64,000 nucleotides of DNA from Acidovorax sp. FHTAMBA (GCF_038958875.1 NZ_CP152407.1:627501-691500), one strand, 5' to 3'. Shown: positions 15,480-25,180, counted from the stretch's first letter. The notes: generated from the sequence alone by a model not told the origin. Translations and numbers: made by a program.

Positions 15480-17582
15480 ATGGCTCGCAAAACCCCCATC
15501 GAGCGCTACCGCAATATCGGTATCTCGGCCCACATTGACGCTGGCAAGACCACGACCACCGAACGTATTCTTTTCTATACCGGTGTGACCCACAAGCTGG
15601 GTGAAGTGCACGATGGCGCTGCCACCACGGACTGGATGGAGCAGGAGCAAGAACGCGGCATCACGATCACCTCGGCTGCCGTGACCTGCTTCTGGAAGGG
15701 CATGGACATGTCCTACCCCGAGCACCGTTTCAACATCATCGACACCCCCGGCCACGTGGACTTCACGATTGAAGTGGAGCGTTCCATGCGCGTGCTGGAT
15801 GGCGCCTGCATGGTGTACTGCGCCGTGGGTGGCGTGCAGCCCCAGTCGGAAACCGTCTGGCGCCAGGCCAACAAGTACAAGGTGCCGCGTCTGGCCTTTG
15901 TGAACAAGATGGACCGCACCGGTGCCAACTTCTTCAAGGTCTACGACCAGATGAAGCTGCGCCTGAAGGCCAACCCCGTGCCCGTCGTGATTCCGATTGG
16001 CGCCGAAGAGAACTTCAAGGGCGTGGTCGATCTGCTGAAGATGAAGGCCATCATCTGGGACGAAGCGTCCCAGGGCATGAAGTTCAACTACGAAGAGATC
16101 CCCGCCGATCTGGTCGCGTCTGCCAAGGAGTGGCGCGAGAAGATGGTCGAAGCTGCTGCTGAAGCCTCGGAAGAGCTGATGAACAAGTACCTGGAAGAAG
16201 GTGACTTGACCGAAGCCGAAATCAAGGCAGGCCTGCGCCAGCGCACCATTGCCACCGAGATCCACCCGATGCTCTGCGGCACCGCGTTCAAGAACAAGGG
16301 CGTGCAGCGCATGCTGGACGCCGTGATCGACTACCTGCCCGCACCGACCGACATCCCTGATGTGACGGGTACGGACGACGACGAGCAGCCGATCAGCCGC
16401 AAGGCCGACGACAGCGAGAAGTTCTCTGCGTTGGCGTTCAAGCTGATGACCGACCCGTTCGTGGGTCAGCTGACCTTTGTGCGCGTCTATTCGGGCGTGC
16501 TGACCAAGGGCGACACCGTCTTCAACTCGGTCAAGGGCAAGAAAGAGCGCATCGGCCGTATCGTGCAGATGATGGCCAACGATCGCGTGGAAGTGGACGA
16601 AATCCGCGCCGGCGACATCGCTGCCTGCGTGGGCCTGAAGGAAGTGACCACCGGCGAAACCCTGTGCGATGTCGGCTCGCCGATCGTGCTCGAGCGCATG
16701 GTGTTCCCCGAGCCCGTGATCTCGCAGGCTGTTGAGCCCAAGACCAAGGCCGACCAGGAAAAGATGGGTATCGCACTGCAGCGCCTGGCCGCAGAAGATC
16801 CGTCGTTCCGCGTGCGTACCGACGAAGAATCCGGCCAGACCATCATCTCCGGCATGGGTGAGTTGCACCTCGAAATCATCGTGGACCGCATGAAGCGCGA
16901 GTTCGGCGTGGAAGCCAACGTGGGCAAGCCCCAGGTGGCCTACCGCGAAACCATCCGCAAGACGGTGGAAGAGGCCGAAGGCAAGTTCGTGCGCCAGTCC
17001 GGCGGCAAGGGCCAGTACGGTCACGTCGTGCTCAAGATCGAACCCAACGAAGCCGGCAAGGGCATCGAGTTCGTCGACGCCATCAAGGGCGGTGTGGTTC
17101 CTCGCGAATTCATCCCGGCCGTGGAAAAGGGTATCAACGAAGCCGTTACGCAAGGCGTACTGGCCGGCTACCCCGTGGTGGACGTCAAGGTCACGCTGCA
17201 CTTCGGTTCGTACCACGATGTGGACTCGAACGAACTGGCGTTCAAGATGGCTGCCATCTTCGGCTTCAAGGAAGGTTGCAGGAAGGCCGGTCCGGTCATC
17301 CTGGAGCCCATGATGTCCGTCGAAGTGGAAACGCCTGAAGACTACGCCGGCAACGTGATGGGCGACCTGTCCAGCCGTCGCGGCATGGTGCAGGGCATGG
17401 ACGACATCGTCGGTGGCGGCAAGGCCATCCGCGCTGAAGTGCCGCTGTCGGAAATGTTCGGCTACTCCACCACGCTGCGTTCGGCCACGCAAGGCCGCGC
17501 CACGTACACGATGGAGTTCAAGCACTACAGCGAAGCTCCTCGCAACGTCTCGGAAGCCATCATGGCTTCGCGCGCCAAGTAA
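15480..17582 (+). CDS. fusA: Translation elongation factor G
   Basis: 700 residues from ATG 15480 (MARKTPIERYRNIGIS); the frame is open 20 codons earlier, but those residues are not conserved. GTPase motifs: AHIDAGKTTTTER (G1), DTPGHVDF (G3), NKMDRTG (G4). All five domains appear present by length, ending YSEAPRNVSEAIMASRAK. It catalyses ribosomal translocation and, with ribosome recycling factor, ribosome splitting. It is third in the str operon. Confidence 0.98.
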   Translation: MARKTPIERYRNIGISAHIDAGKTTTTERILFYTGVTHKLGEVHDGAATTDWMEQEQERGITITSAAVTCFWKGMDMSYPEHRFNIIDTPGHVDFTIEVERSMRVLDGACMVYCAVGGVQPQSETVWRQANKYKVPRLAFVNKMDRTGANFFKVYDQMKLRLKANPVPVVIPIGAEENFKGVVDLLKMKAIIWDEASQGMKFNYEEIPADLVASAKEWREKMVEAAAEASEELMNKYLEEGDLTEAEIKAGLRQRTIATEIHPMLCGTAFKNKGVQRMLDAVIDYLPAPTDIPDVTGTDDDEQPISRKADDSEKFSALAFKLMTDPFVGQLTFVRVYSGVLTKGDTVFNSVKGKKERIGRIVQMMANDRVEVDEIRAGDIAACVGLKEVTTGETLCDVGSPIVLERMVFPEPVISQAVEPKTKADQEKMGIALQRLAAEDPSFRVRTDEESGQTIISGMGELHLEIIVDRMKREFGVEANVGKPQVAYRETIRKTVEEAEGKFVRQSGGKGQYGHVVLKIEPNEAGKGIEFVDAIKGGVVPREFIPAVEKGINEAVTQGVLAGYPVVDVKVTLHFGSYHDVDSNELAFKMAAIFGFKEGCRKAGPVILEPMMSVEVETPEDYAGNVMGDLSSRRGMVQGMDDIVGGGKAIRAEVPLSEMFGYSTTLRSATQGRATYTMEFKHYSEAPRNVSEAIMASRAK

Positions 17583-17595
17583 TACCTGTGGTTGA

Positions 17596-17619
17596 AAGGT
17601 CCGCCCTGGGGCGGACCTT
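17596..17619 (+). terminator. Hairpin after fusA (possible attenuator)
   Basis: Ten-base perfect stem AAGGTCCGCC/GGCGGACCTT with a 4-base loop, followed by only a weak T-run (GTTCCC). It may partly terminate transcription between fusA and tuf, allowing separate control of EF-Tu. Confidence 0.5.
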
Positions 17620-17637
17620 GTTCCCATGAATCTGTAT

Positions 17638-17702
17638 CAAATTGGCCGTTGACGCTTGTCCAGCAAGCGCGAGCAGCTATCAAGACAGTAGCAAATTTTT
17701 TT
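17638..17702 (-). repeat. Family A hairpin repeat in the fusA-tuf gap
   Basis: Top strand: CAAATTGGCCGTTG, stem ACGCTT (one mismatch), loop GTCCAGC, stem AAGCGC, then GAGCAGCTATCAAGACAGTA. Same orientation toward tuf as the other upstream copies. Confidence 0.7.
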
Positions 17703-17807
17703 GCAATCTGCGACCCGGTGCCGTCCCGTTGCCCTGTGCAGGACGAATCAGCAATCGGGTGCAGACGTTAAACCCCGACACAGGCATTGCTCTTTGGAGA
17801 ATTGAAA

Positions 17808-18998
<1,191 letters not shown>

Positions 18999-19023
18999 TT
19001 CTTGAGCAGAAAAGGAACTTGCC

Positions 19024-19335
19024 ATGTCCAAGCAAAAAATCCGCATCCGCCTGAAGGCGTTTGACTACAAGCTGATCGACCAGTCCGCTGCCGAGATCGT
19101 TGACACCGCCAAGCGCACCGGCGCCATCGTCAAGGGTCCCGTGCCCCTGCCGACGCGCATGAAGCGTTTTGACATCCTGCGCTCGCCGCACGTCAACAAG
19201 ACCAGCCGCGACCAGCTCGAAATCCGCACCCACCAGCGTCTGATGGACATCGTGGACCCTACGGACAAGACCGTGGACGCCCTGATGAAGCTCGACCTGC
19301 CCGCTGGCGTGGACGTCGAAATCAAGCTGCAGTGA
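19024..19335 (+). CDS. rpsJ: 30S ribosomal protein S10 / NusE
   Basis: 103 residues, MSKQKIRIRLKAFDYKLIDQ. It is a head protein of the small subunit and, as NusE, part of antitermination complexes. Only 25 bases after tuf, with AAAAGGAACTT before the start, it is co-transcribed with tuf. A 232-base gap with its own promoter separates it from rplC. Confidence 0.98.
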   Translation: MSKQKIRIRLKAFDYKLIDQSAAEIVDTAKRTGAIVKGPVPLPTRMKRFDILRSPHVNKTSRDQLEIRTHQRLMDIVDPTDKTVDALMKLDLPAGVDVEIKLQ

Positions 19336-19385
19336 TGCAGCAATGGCTGCTGTGAGGCGGGCTTGCCTGCCTTGCAGTGACTGAA

Positions 19386-19422
19386 ATAACGCGAACTTGC
19401 TTGAAAAAGCAGTTCGCGTTAT
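19386..19422. repeat. Inverted repeat over the rplC promoter
   Basis: Perfect 11-base arms ATAACGCGAAC (19386-19396) and GTTCGCGTTAT (19412-19422), with an inner TGCTT/AAGCA pairing around GAAA. It covers the -35 and the first bases of the -10, so it could be an operator, or, in transcripts coming from rpsJ, an attenuator-like hairpin. Confidence 0.7.
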
Positions 19423-19425
19423 ACT
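19397..19425 (+). promoter_or_regulatory. Promoter of the rplC-rpsQ (S10-type) operon
   Basis: -35 TTGCTT at 19397-19402, 17-base spacer, -10 TATACT at 19420-19425. It gives a leader of about 135 bases before rplC. Confidence 0.65.
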
Positions 19426-19567
19426 TTAGGGCTTCGCTTGATTTGCGCCCGTAAAACGGTGCTCCATGGCGAAGTTTTATTAACCTTCTTTCATGCACGC
19501 AAGCGAGAGTTTGCGGAAACGCCGTAGCCAATTGAAGTTGCGGCGGTGAGAGTTTTGGAGAAAACCA

Positions 19568-20242
19568 ATGAGTCTGAGCAACTCCCTCGGGTTGCTGGGT
19601 CGCAAAGTGGGCATGATGCGTCTGTTCACCGATGATGGGGACGCAGTGCCTGTCACGGTGGTGGATGTGTCCAACAACCGCGTTACCCAGGTCAAAACCC
19701 AAGAGAACGATGGCTACGTGGCCCTGCAGGTCACGTTCGGCTCGCGCAAAGCATCGCGCGTGACCAAGCCAGAAGCCGGCCACCTTGCCAAGGCAGGTGT
19801 GGAAGCCGGTGAAATCATCCAGGAATTCCGCGTGACCGCAGAAACCGCCGGCAAGTACGCCGCGGGCGCTGCTGTGCCTGTGGCCGATGTCTTTGCCGTG
19901 GGCCAGAAGGTCGACGTGCAGGGTACTTCCATCGGTAAGGGCTACGCCGGTACCATCAAGCGCCACAACATGGCCTCGCAGCGCGCGTCGCACGGTAACA
20001 GCCGTTCGCACAACGTGCCTGGCTCGATCGGCATGGCACAAGACCCCGGTCGCGTGTTCCCCGGCAAGCGCATGACGGGCCATCTTGGCGATGTCACCAA
20101 GACCACGCAAAACCTCGATGTCATCCGCATCGATGAAGCGCGTCAACTGCTCTTGATCAAGGGCGCTATTCCGGGCTCCAAGGGTGGGTTCGTGACCGTG
20201 CGTCCCGCCGTCAAGGCCAAAGATTCCAAAGGAGCGAACTAA
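19568..20242 (+). CDS. rplC: 50S ribosomal protein L3
   Basis: 224 residues, MSLSNSLGLLGRKVGMMRLF. It is an early-assembly protein near the peptidyl-transferase centre; the conserved loop GSIGMAQDPGRVFPGKRMTG with the usual Gln methylation site (GMAQDP) is present. It has its own promoter upstream and overlaps rplD by one base (TAATG). Confidence 0.98.
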   Translation: MSLSNSLGLLGRKVGMMRLFTDDGDAVPVTVVDVSNNRVTQVKTQENDGYVALQVTFGSRKASRVTKPEAGHLAKAGVEAGEIIQEFRVTAETAGKYAAGAAVPVADVFAVGQKVDVQGTSIGKGYAGTIKRHNMASQRASHGNSRSHNVPGSIGMAQDPGRVFPGKRMTGHLGDVTKTTQNLDVIRIDEARQLLLIKGAIPGSKGGFVTVRPAVKAKDSKGAN

Positions 20243-20862
20243 TGCAGCTCGAACTCCTGAATGACCAGGGCCAAGGTGCATCCAAGCTGGATGTTCCCGA
20301 AACCGTGTTCGGTCGTGAATACAACGAAGATCTGGTTCACCAGATCGTGGTGGCCTATCAGGCCAACGCACGCCAAGGCACTCGCGCCCAGAAGGACCGC
20401 GAGCAAGTCCGTCACTCGACCAAGAAGCCTTTCAAGCAAAAGGGTACGGGTAACGCACGTGCAGGTATGACCTCTTCGCCACTGTGGCGGGGGGGCGGTC
20501 GGATTTTTCCGAACATGCCTGACGAAAATTTCACGCAGAAGATCAACAAGAAGATGTACCGCGCCGGTATGTCTGCCATCTTGTCGCAGCTGGCCCGCGA
20601 AGGCCGTCTGGCTGTGGTCGATTCGCTGAAGCTTGATTCCCCCAAGACCAAGGTCCTGGCTGACAAGTTCAAGGCGATGAACCTGCAATCGGTGATGGTG
20701 ATTGCCGACGAAGTGGACGAAAACCTGTACCTGGCTTCGCGCAATCTGGTGAACGTGCTCGTCGTTGAGCCCCGTTACGCCGATCCCGTGTCGCTGGTGC
20801 GTTTCAAGAAAGTGCTCGTCACCAAGGGTGCAATCGACAAACTCAAGGAGATGTTCGCATGA
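20242..20862 (+). CDS. rplD: 50S ribosomal protein L4
   Basis: 206 residues. The central extended loop KQKGTGNARAGMTSSPLWRG lines the exit tunnel. In E. coli L4 also represses its own operon by attenuation in the leader; whether the long leader before rplC serves this here is untested. It overlaps rplW by four bases (ATGA). Confidence 0.98.
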   Translation: MQLELLNDQGQGASKLDVPETVFGREYNEDLVHQIVVAYQANARQGTRAQKDREQVRHSTKKPFKQKGTGNARAGMTSSPLWRGGGRIFPNMPDENFTQKINKKMYRAGMSAILSQLAREGRLAVVDSLKLDSPKTKVLADKFKAMNLQSVMVIADEVDENLYLASRNLVNVLVVEPRYADPVSLVRFKKVLVTKGAIDKLKEMFA

Positions 20863-21173
20863 GCACACTCAAGTTTGACGAAGGTCGTCTGATGCAAGTG
20901 CTGGTCGCTCCCATCGTGTCCGAAAAGGCCACCATGGTTGCCGAAAAGTCCAATGCAGTGACGTTCAAGGTGCTGCAGAACGCTACCAAGCCAGAAATCA
21001 AGGCCGCTGTGGAATTGATGTTCAAGGTGGAAGTCAAGGGCGTTTCTGTGGTGAACACCAAAGGCAAGACCAAGCGTTTCGGCAAGACCGTGGGCCGCCG
21101 CGACAACGTTCGCAAGGCATACGTCACGCTGCAGCCAGGTCAAGAGCTGAACCTCTCCGGGGAGGCCGCGTAA
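20859..21173 (+). CDS. rplW: 50S ribosomal protein L23
   Basis: 104 residues. It sits at the tunnel exit and is the docking site for trigger factor and SRP. Family motifs include VAPIVSEKATMVAEKSNAV and KTKRFGKTVGRRDNVRKAYV. Translationally coupled to rplD by overlap; rplB begins 3 bases after its stop. Confidence 0.98.
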   Translation: MSTLKFDEGRLMQVLVAPIVSEKATMVAEKSNAVTFKVLQNATKPEIKAAVELMFKVEVKGVSVVNTKGKTKRFGKTVGRRDNVRKAYVTLQPGQELNLSGEAA

Positions 21174-21175
21174 TC

Positions 21176-22000
21176 ATGGCTGTCGTTAAGATGAAACCTA
21201 CCTCGCCCGGCCAACGTGCCGTGGTGAAGGTCACGCGTGACCACCTGTACAAGGGTGAAGCGTACGCCCCCCTGCTGGAGCCACAATTCCAGAAGGCCGG
21301 TCGTAACAACAACGGTCACATCACTACCCGCCACAAGGGCGGTGGTCACAAGCACCACTACCGTGTGGTGGACTTCAAGCGCAACAAGGACGGCATTCCG
21401 GCCAAGGTTGAGCGCATTGAGTACGACCCCAACCGTACGGCCCACATCGCTCTGGTGTGCTATGCCGACGGCGAGCGTCGCTACATCATCGCTCCCCGCA
21501 ACCTGGAAGTGGGCGCAACCCTGCTGTCCGGTTCGGAAGCTCCGATCCGCGCTGGCAACACGCTGCCTATCCGCAACATCCCTGTGGGTTCGACCATCCA
21601 CTGCATCGAGCTCAAGCCCGGTGCCGGTGCACAGATCGCACGTTCGGCCGGTGCTTCGGCAACGCTGCTGGCCCGTGAAGGCGTGTATGCCCAGGTGCGC
21701 ATGCGCTCTGGCGAAGTGCGCAAGATCCACATCGAATGCCGCGCCACCATTGGTGAAGTGGCCAACGAAGAGCACAGCCTGCGCCAACTGGGCAAGGCCG
21801 GTGTGAAGCGCTGGATGGGTATTCGTCCTACGGTTCGCGGCGTGGCCATGAACCCTGTGGATCACCCTCACGGTGGTGGCGAAGGCCGCACCGGCGAAGG
21901 CCGCCATGCAGTCGATCCTTGGGGCAATCTGACCAAGGGTTATCGCACCCGTAACAACAAGCGCACACAGATCATGATCGTGTCGCGTCGCAAGAAGTAA
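21176..22000 (+). CDS. rplB: 50S ribosomal protein L2
   Basis: 274 residues, standard length. Contains the conserved C-terminal GVAMNPVDHPHGGGEGR region, including the His needed for peptidyl transfer, and RTRNNKRTQIMIVSRRKK at the end. It binds 23S rRNA at the subunit interface. Short spacing to both neighbours. Confidence 0.98.
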   Translation: MAVVKMKPTSPGQRAVVKVTRDHLYKGEAYAPLLEPQFQKAGRNNNGHITTRHKGGGHKHHYRVVDFKRNKDGIPAKVERIEYDPNRTAHIALVCYADGERRYIIAPRNLEVGATLLSGSEAPIRAGNTLPIRNIPVGSTIHCIELKPGAGAQIARSAGASATLLAREGVYAQVRMRSGEVRKIHIECRATIGEVANEEHSLRQLGKAGVKRWMGIRPTVRGVAMNPVDHPHGGGEGRTGEGRHAVDPWGNLTKGYRTRNNKRTQIMIVSRRKK

Positions 22001-22010
22001 GGGGTAACAG

Positions 22011-22286
22011 ATGACTCGCTCTCTCAAAAAGGGTCCATTTGTTGACCATCACTTGATGGCCAAGGTCGAAAAGGCCGTTGCCACCAAGGACAAGAAACCA
22101 GTCAAGACCTGGTCGCGTCGCTCCATGGTTCTGCCCGAGTTCATCGGTCTGACCATTGCCGTGCACAACGGCAAGCAGCACGTACCTGTCTATGTCACCG
22201 ACCAGATGGTGGGCCACAAGCTGGGCGAATTCGCCCTGACGCGCACCTTCAAGGGTCACCCCGCTGATAAAAAAGCGAAGAAGTAA
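22011..22286 (+). CDS. rpsS: 30S ribosomal protein S19
   Basis: 91 residues, MTRSLKKGPFVDHHLM, with the conserved VYVTDQMVGHKLGEFALTRT. Small-subunit head protein that pairs with S13. GGGGTAACAG precedes the start. Confidence 0.98.
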   Translation: MTRSLKKGPFVDHHLMAKVEKAVATKDKKPVKTWSRRSMVLPEFIGLTIAVHNGKQHVPVYVTDQMVGHKLGEFALTRTFKGHPADKKAKK

Positions 22287-22295
22287 GGAACGACC

Positions 22296-22628
22296 ATGTC
22301 TGAAACACGTGCAGTCCTCCGGGGCGTCCGTCTGTCGGTCGACAAGGGCCGTCTGGTCGCCGATCTGATCCGCGGCAAGAAGGTGGACCAGGCTCTGAAC
22401 ATCCTGAACTTCACGCAGAAAAAAGCTGCGGGAATCGTCAAGAAGGTTCTGGAGTCGGCCATCGCCAACGCCGAACACAACGATGGCGCTGACATCGACG
22501 AACTGAAGGTCAAGACCATCTACGTCGAACAAGGCACCACGCTCAAGCGCTTCACCGCGCGCGCCAAAGGCCGCGGCAACCGCATCAGCAAGCCCACGTG
22601 CCATGTGTACGTGACGGTTGGCAACTAA
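22296..22628 (+). CDS. rplV: 50S ribosomal protein L22
   Basis: 110 residues. The C-terminal hairpin (YVEQGTTLKRFTARAKGRG) reaches the exit tunnel and is a site of macrolide resistance in other bacteria; it looks wild type. AAGGAACGACC before the ATG serves as the ribosome-binding site. Confidence 0.98.
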   Translation: MSETRAVLRGVRLSVDKGRLVADLIRGKKVDQALNILNFTQKKAAGIVKKVLESAIANAEHNDGADIDELKVKTIYVEQGTTLKRFTARAKGRGNRISKPTCHVYVTVGN

Positions 22629-22643
22629 AGGCTCGGGAAGACT

Positions 22644-23528
22644 ATGGGACAGAAAATCCATCCTACCGGCTTCCGCCTTGCGGTCAGCCGCAACTGGTCC
22701 AGCCGTTGGTACGCCAGCAACCGTGATTTCGCGGGCATGCTGGCCGAAGACATCAAGGTGCGCGAGTACCTGAAGGCCAAGCTCAAGAACGCGGCTGTGT
22801 CGCGCATCCTGATCGAGCGTCCTGCCAAGAACGCACGCATCACCATTTACTCGGCACGTCCTGGTGTGGTGATCGGCAAGAAGGGCGAAGACATCGAGAA
22901 CCTGAAGAAGGAACTCGCTGCTCGCCTGGGCGTGCCGGTTGCAGTGAACATCGAAGAAGTGCGCAAGCCTGAAATCGATGCCAAGCTGATCGCCGACAGC
23001 ATCACGCAACAGCTCGAAAAGCGGATCATGTTCCGCCGCGCCATGAAGCGCGCCATGCAGAACGCCATGCGTCTGGGTGCCCAGGGCATCAAGATCATGT
23101 CGTCCGGTCGTCTGAACGGTATCGAAATCGCTCGTTGCGAGTGGTACCGTGAAGGCCGCGTGCCACTTCACACGCTGCGTGCGGACATCGACTACGGCAC
23201 CTCTGAAGCCAAGACCACCTACGGTGTGATCGGCGTCAAGGTCTGGGTCTACAAGGGTGACACGCTGGGTCGTAACGACCTTCCAGCTGTGGAAACGCCC
23301 CGTCCCGACGAAGAGCGCCGCCCACGCGGTCCACGCCGTGACGGCCGCCCAGGTGGCGATCGTCCAGGCGCAGGCCGTGGAGCCCCACGTCGTCCTGTCG
23401 GTGGTAACACCGCACCGGCCGACGGCAGCGACAAGCCAGCGGAAGCTGGTGGCGCTGATAACACCGCCGTTAAGCGCGTACGCAAAGTCGCCGCGCCCGC
23501 TACAGCAGCGGACGGTAAAGGAGAATAA
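22644..23528 (+). CDS. rpsC: 30S ribosomal protein S3 with long C-terminal extension
   Basis: 294 residues. The first 210 are a normal S3: N-terminal domain, KH domain with VVIGKKGEDIENLKKELA, and the C-terminal globular domain GRLNGIEIARCEWYREGRVP. From residue 211 an 84-residue low-complexity tail follows, rich in Arg, Gly, Pro and Ala (RRPRGPRRDGRPGGDRPGAG). E. coli S3 is 233 residues. The tail is probably disordered; extended S3 tails occur in related betaproteobacteria as far as I recall. Confidence 0.97.
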   Translation: MGQKIHPTGFRLAVSRNWSSRWYASNRDFAGMLAEDIKVREYLKAKLKNAAVSRILIERPAKNARITIYSARPGVVIGKKGEDIENLKKELAARLGVPVAVNIEEVRKPEIDAKLIADSITQQLEKRIMFRRAMKRAMQNAMRLGAQGIKIMSSGRLNGIEIARCEWYREGRVPLHTLRADIDYGTSEAKTTYGVIGVKVWVYKGDTLGRNDLPAVETPRPDEERRPRGPRRDGRPGGDRPGAGRGAPRRPVGGNTAPADGSDKPAEAGGADNTAVKRVRKVAAPATAADGKGE

Positions 23529-23530
23529 CT

Positions 23531-23947
23531 ATGCTGCAACCTGCTCGCCGCAAATACCGCAAGGAGCAAAAGGGCCGTAATACCGGTGTCGCAACGCGGG
23601 GTGCCTCCGTTGCGTTCGGTGATTTCGGTCTGAAGTGCACCGATCGGGGCCGTCTGACGGCCCGCCAGATCGAAGCTGCACGCCGTGCGATTTCACGTCA
23701 CGTCAAGCGTGGCGGCCGTATCTGGATCCGCGTGTTCCCGGACAAGCCAATTTCTACCAAGCCCGCAGAAGTGCGTATGGGTAACGGTAAGGGCAACCCC
23801 GAGTACTACGTGGCCGAAATCCAGCCCGGCAAGATCGTGTTCGAGATCGTCGGTGTGCCCGAAGAACTGGCCCGCGAAGCGTTCCGCCTGGCTGCAGCCA
23901 AGCTGCCGCTGCGCACCACGTTCGTCAGCCGTCACATTGGCTCGTAA
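23531..23947 (+). CDS. rplP: 50S ribosomal protein L16
   Basis: 138 residues, MLQPARRKYRKEQKGRN. It binds 23S rRNA near the A site and helps tRNA accommodation. The motif GNPEYYVAEIQPGKIVFEI and the terminal LPLRTTFVSR are conserved. Two bases separate it from rpsC, which suggests coupled translation. Confidence 0.98.
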   Translation: MLQPARRKYRKEQKGRNTGVATRGASVAFGDFGLKCTDRGRLTARQIEAARRAISRHVKRGGRIWIRVFPDKPISTKPAEVRMGNGKGNPEYYVAEIQPGKIVFEIVGVPEELAREAFRLAAAKLPLRTTFVSRHIGS

Positions 23948-23963
23948 TTCAGGAGAACAAGCA

Positions 23964-24158
23964 ATGAAGACTACTGAACTGCGCCAAAAAGACGTCGCCG
24001 GCATCGAAGCCGAAATCAAGGCTCTGCAGAAGGCCCATTTCGGCCTGCGCATGCAGAAGGCTACGCAGCAACTGGGTAACACCAACACGCTGCGCACCAC
24101 GCGCCGTGATATCGCCCGTGCCAAGACCATCCTTGCTGAAAAGCAAGCCGCCAAGTAA
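23964..24158 (+). CDS. rpmC: 50S ribosomal protein L29
   Basis: 64 residues from ATG 23964, preceded by CAGGAGAACAAG. The start was chosen because MKTTELRQKDVAGIEAEIKA is the family N-terminus; the frame is open far upstream only as an overlap with rplP. It forms a small coiled coil near the tunnel exit beside L23. Confidence 0.97.
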   Translation: MKTTELRQKDVAGIEAEIKALQKAHFGLRMQKATQQLGNTNTLRTTRRDIARAKTILAEKQAAK

Positions 24159-24167
24159 GGAGCCCAT

Positions 24168-24437
24168 ATGACGGAACCTAAAAAATCCCTCAAGCGCACC
24201 TTGGTTGGCAAGGTGGTCAGCGACAAGCGTAACAAGACCGTGACCGTGCTGATCGAGCGCCGTGTGAAGCACGAGCTCTACGGCAAGATCGTTGGCAAGT
24301 CGAGCAAGTACCACGCGCACGACGAAAACAACGAGTACAAGCTGGGCGACACCATCGAAATCACCGAGAGCCGTCCGCTCTCCAAGACCAAGAACTGGGT
24401 GGCAACCCGCTTGGTGCAAAAGGCCGGTCTGCTGTAA
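24168..24437 (+). CDS. rpsQ: 30S ribosomal protein S17
   Basis: 89 residues. Contains GKVVSDKRNKTVTVLIERRV and the terminal NWVATRLVQKAGLL. It is the last gene of this operon: a terminator follows and the next gene is a peroxiredoxin, not rplN. The spc cluster must therefore lie elsewhere in the genome. Confidence 0.98.
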   Translation: MTEPKKSLKRTLVGKVVSDKRNKTVTVLIERRVKHELYGKIVGKSSKYHAHDENNEYKLGDTIEITESRPLSKTKNWVATRLVQKAGLL

Positions 24438-24487
24438 TCCGGCAGCCTCTTCGGCTCCGGGGCCAAGACCCCGGGCGGCAAAGCCCT

Positions 24488-24520
24488 TCAAAACGACCCA
24501 CAATGTGGGTCGTTTTGCGT
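24488..24520 (+). terminator. Intrinsic terminator of the S10 operon
   Basis: AAAACGACCCACA ATG TGTGGGTCGTTTT-type hairpin (CAAAACGACCCACAATG then TGGGTCGTTTTGCG). An earlier GC-rich hairpin (CCGGGGCCAAGACCCCGG) lies at about 24457-24475. The A/T-flanked stem could work in both directions. Confidence 0.85.
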
Positions 24521-24602
24521 TTGGGGCCGCACTTTGCTGGTGGCTCCGGGCAGTTCGGCCCACCCATATTTCCCTTCATCCACCCATCCCAAGGAGATAG
24601 CA

Positions 24603-25109
24603 ATGATCAAAGTCGGTGACACCCTGCCCGCAGCCACGCTGATGGAATATTCTGAAATTGAAGGTGAAGGTTGCAGCATCGGGCCCAACCCGGTGGCGGT
24701 GGACAAGGCCACTGCGGGCAAGACCATTGCGCTATTTGCCTTGCCCGGCGCCTTCACACCCACCTGCTCTGCCAAACATGTCCCCGGATACGTCGAGAAG
24801 GCCGCCGAGTTCAAGGCCGCTGGCGTGGATGAAATCTGGTGCCTGAGCGTGAACGACGCATTCGTGATGGGGGCTTGGGCGCGTGACCAGAAGACTGCCG
24901 GCAAAGTGCGCATGCTGGGCGACGGCAGTGCCGACTTTGCAAAAGCGACAGGTCTGACCCTGGACCTCACCACCAAGGGCATGGGCTTGCGCAGCAACCG
25001 CTATTCGATGCTGGTGCGCGATGGCAAGGTGGTCACGCTCAATGTGGAAGCACCGGGCAAGTTCGAAGTGAGTGACGCTGACACCCTGCTTGCCCAGGCC
25101 AAGGGTTGA
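24603..25109 (+). CDS. Peroxiredoxin (Prx5/redoxin type)
   Basis: 168 residues from ATG 24603, behind AAGGAG. It would reduce hydrogen peroxide and organic hydroperoxides in the cytoplasm. The peroxidatic Cys55 sits in GAFTPTCSAKHVPGY; other cysteines are at 24 and 80, so a thiol partner is needed for reduction. Family segments VDEIWCLSVNDAFVMGAWA and RSNRYSMLVRDGKV are present. It probably has its own promoter in the 80 bases after the rpsQ terminator. A degenerate family A repeat follows it. Confidence 0.93.
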   Translation: MIKVGDTLPAATLMEYSEIEGEGCSIGPNPVAVDKATAGKTIALFALPGAFTPTCSAKHVPGYVEKAAEFKAAGVDEIWCLSVNDAFVMGAWARDQKTAGKVRMLGDGSADFAKATGLTLDLTTKGMGLRSNRYSMLVRDGKVVTLNVEAPGKFEVSDADTLLAQAKG

Positions 25110-25115
25110 TGGATA

Positions 25116-25180
25116 GCGCGAATGCTATTAAATAAATAGCATTTGACGCTTTCTGGTTATGCCCTGAAGGCCGATTTGAC
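25116..25180 (+). repeat. Family A repeat, degenerate
   Basis: GAATGCTATTAAATAAATAGC, then TTTGACGCTTTCTGGTTATG and GGCCGATTTGAC. The outer parts match the family but the right stem arm is lost. It lies between two convergent genes. Confidence 0.55.

Noticed and set aside
15309..17627. 772-codon minus-strand frame across fusA.
   Set aside because: Shadow of the strongly codon-biased fusA gene; same reasoning as for the atp shadow. Similar shadows lie over tuf, ptsI, atpB and atpD.
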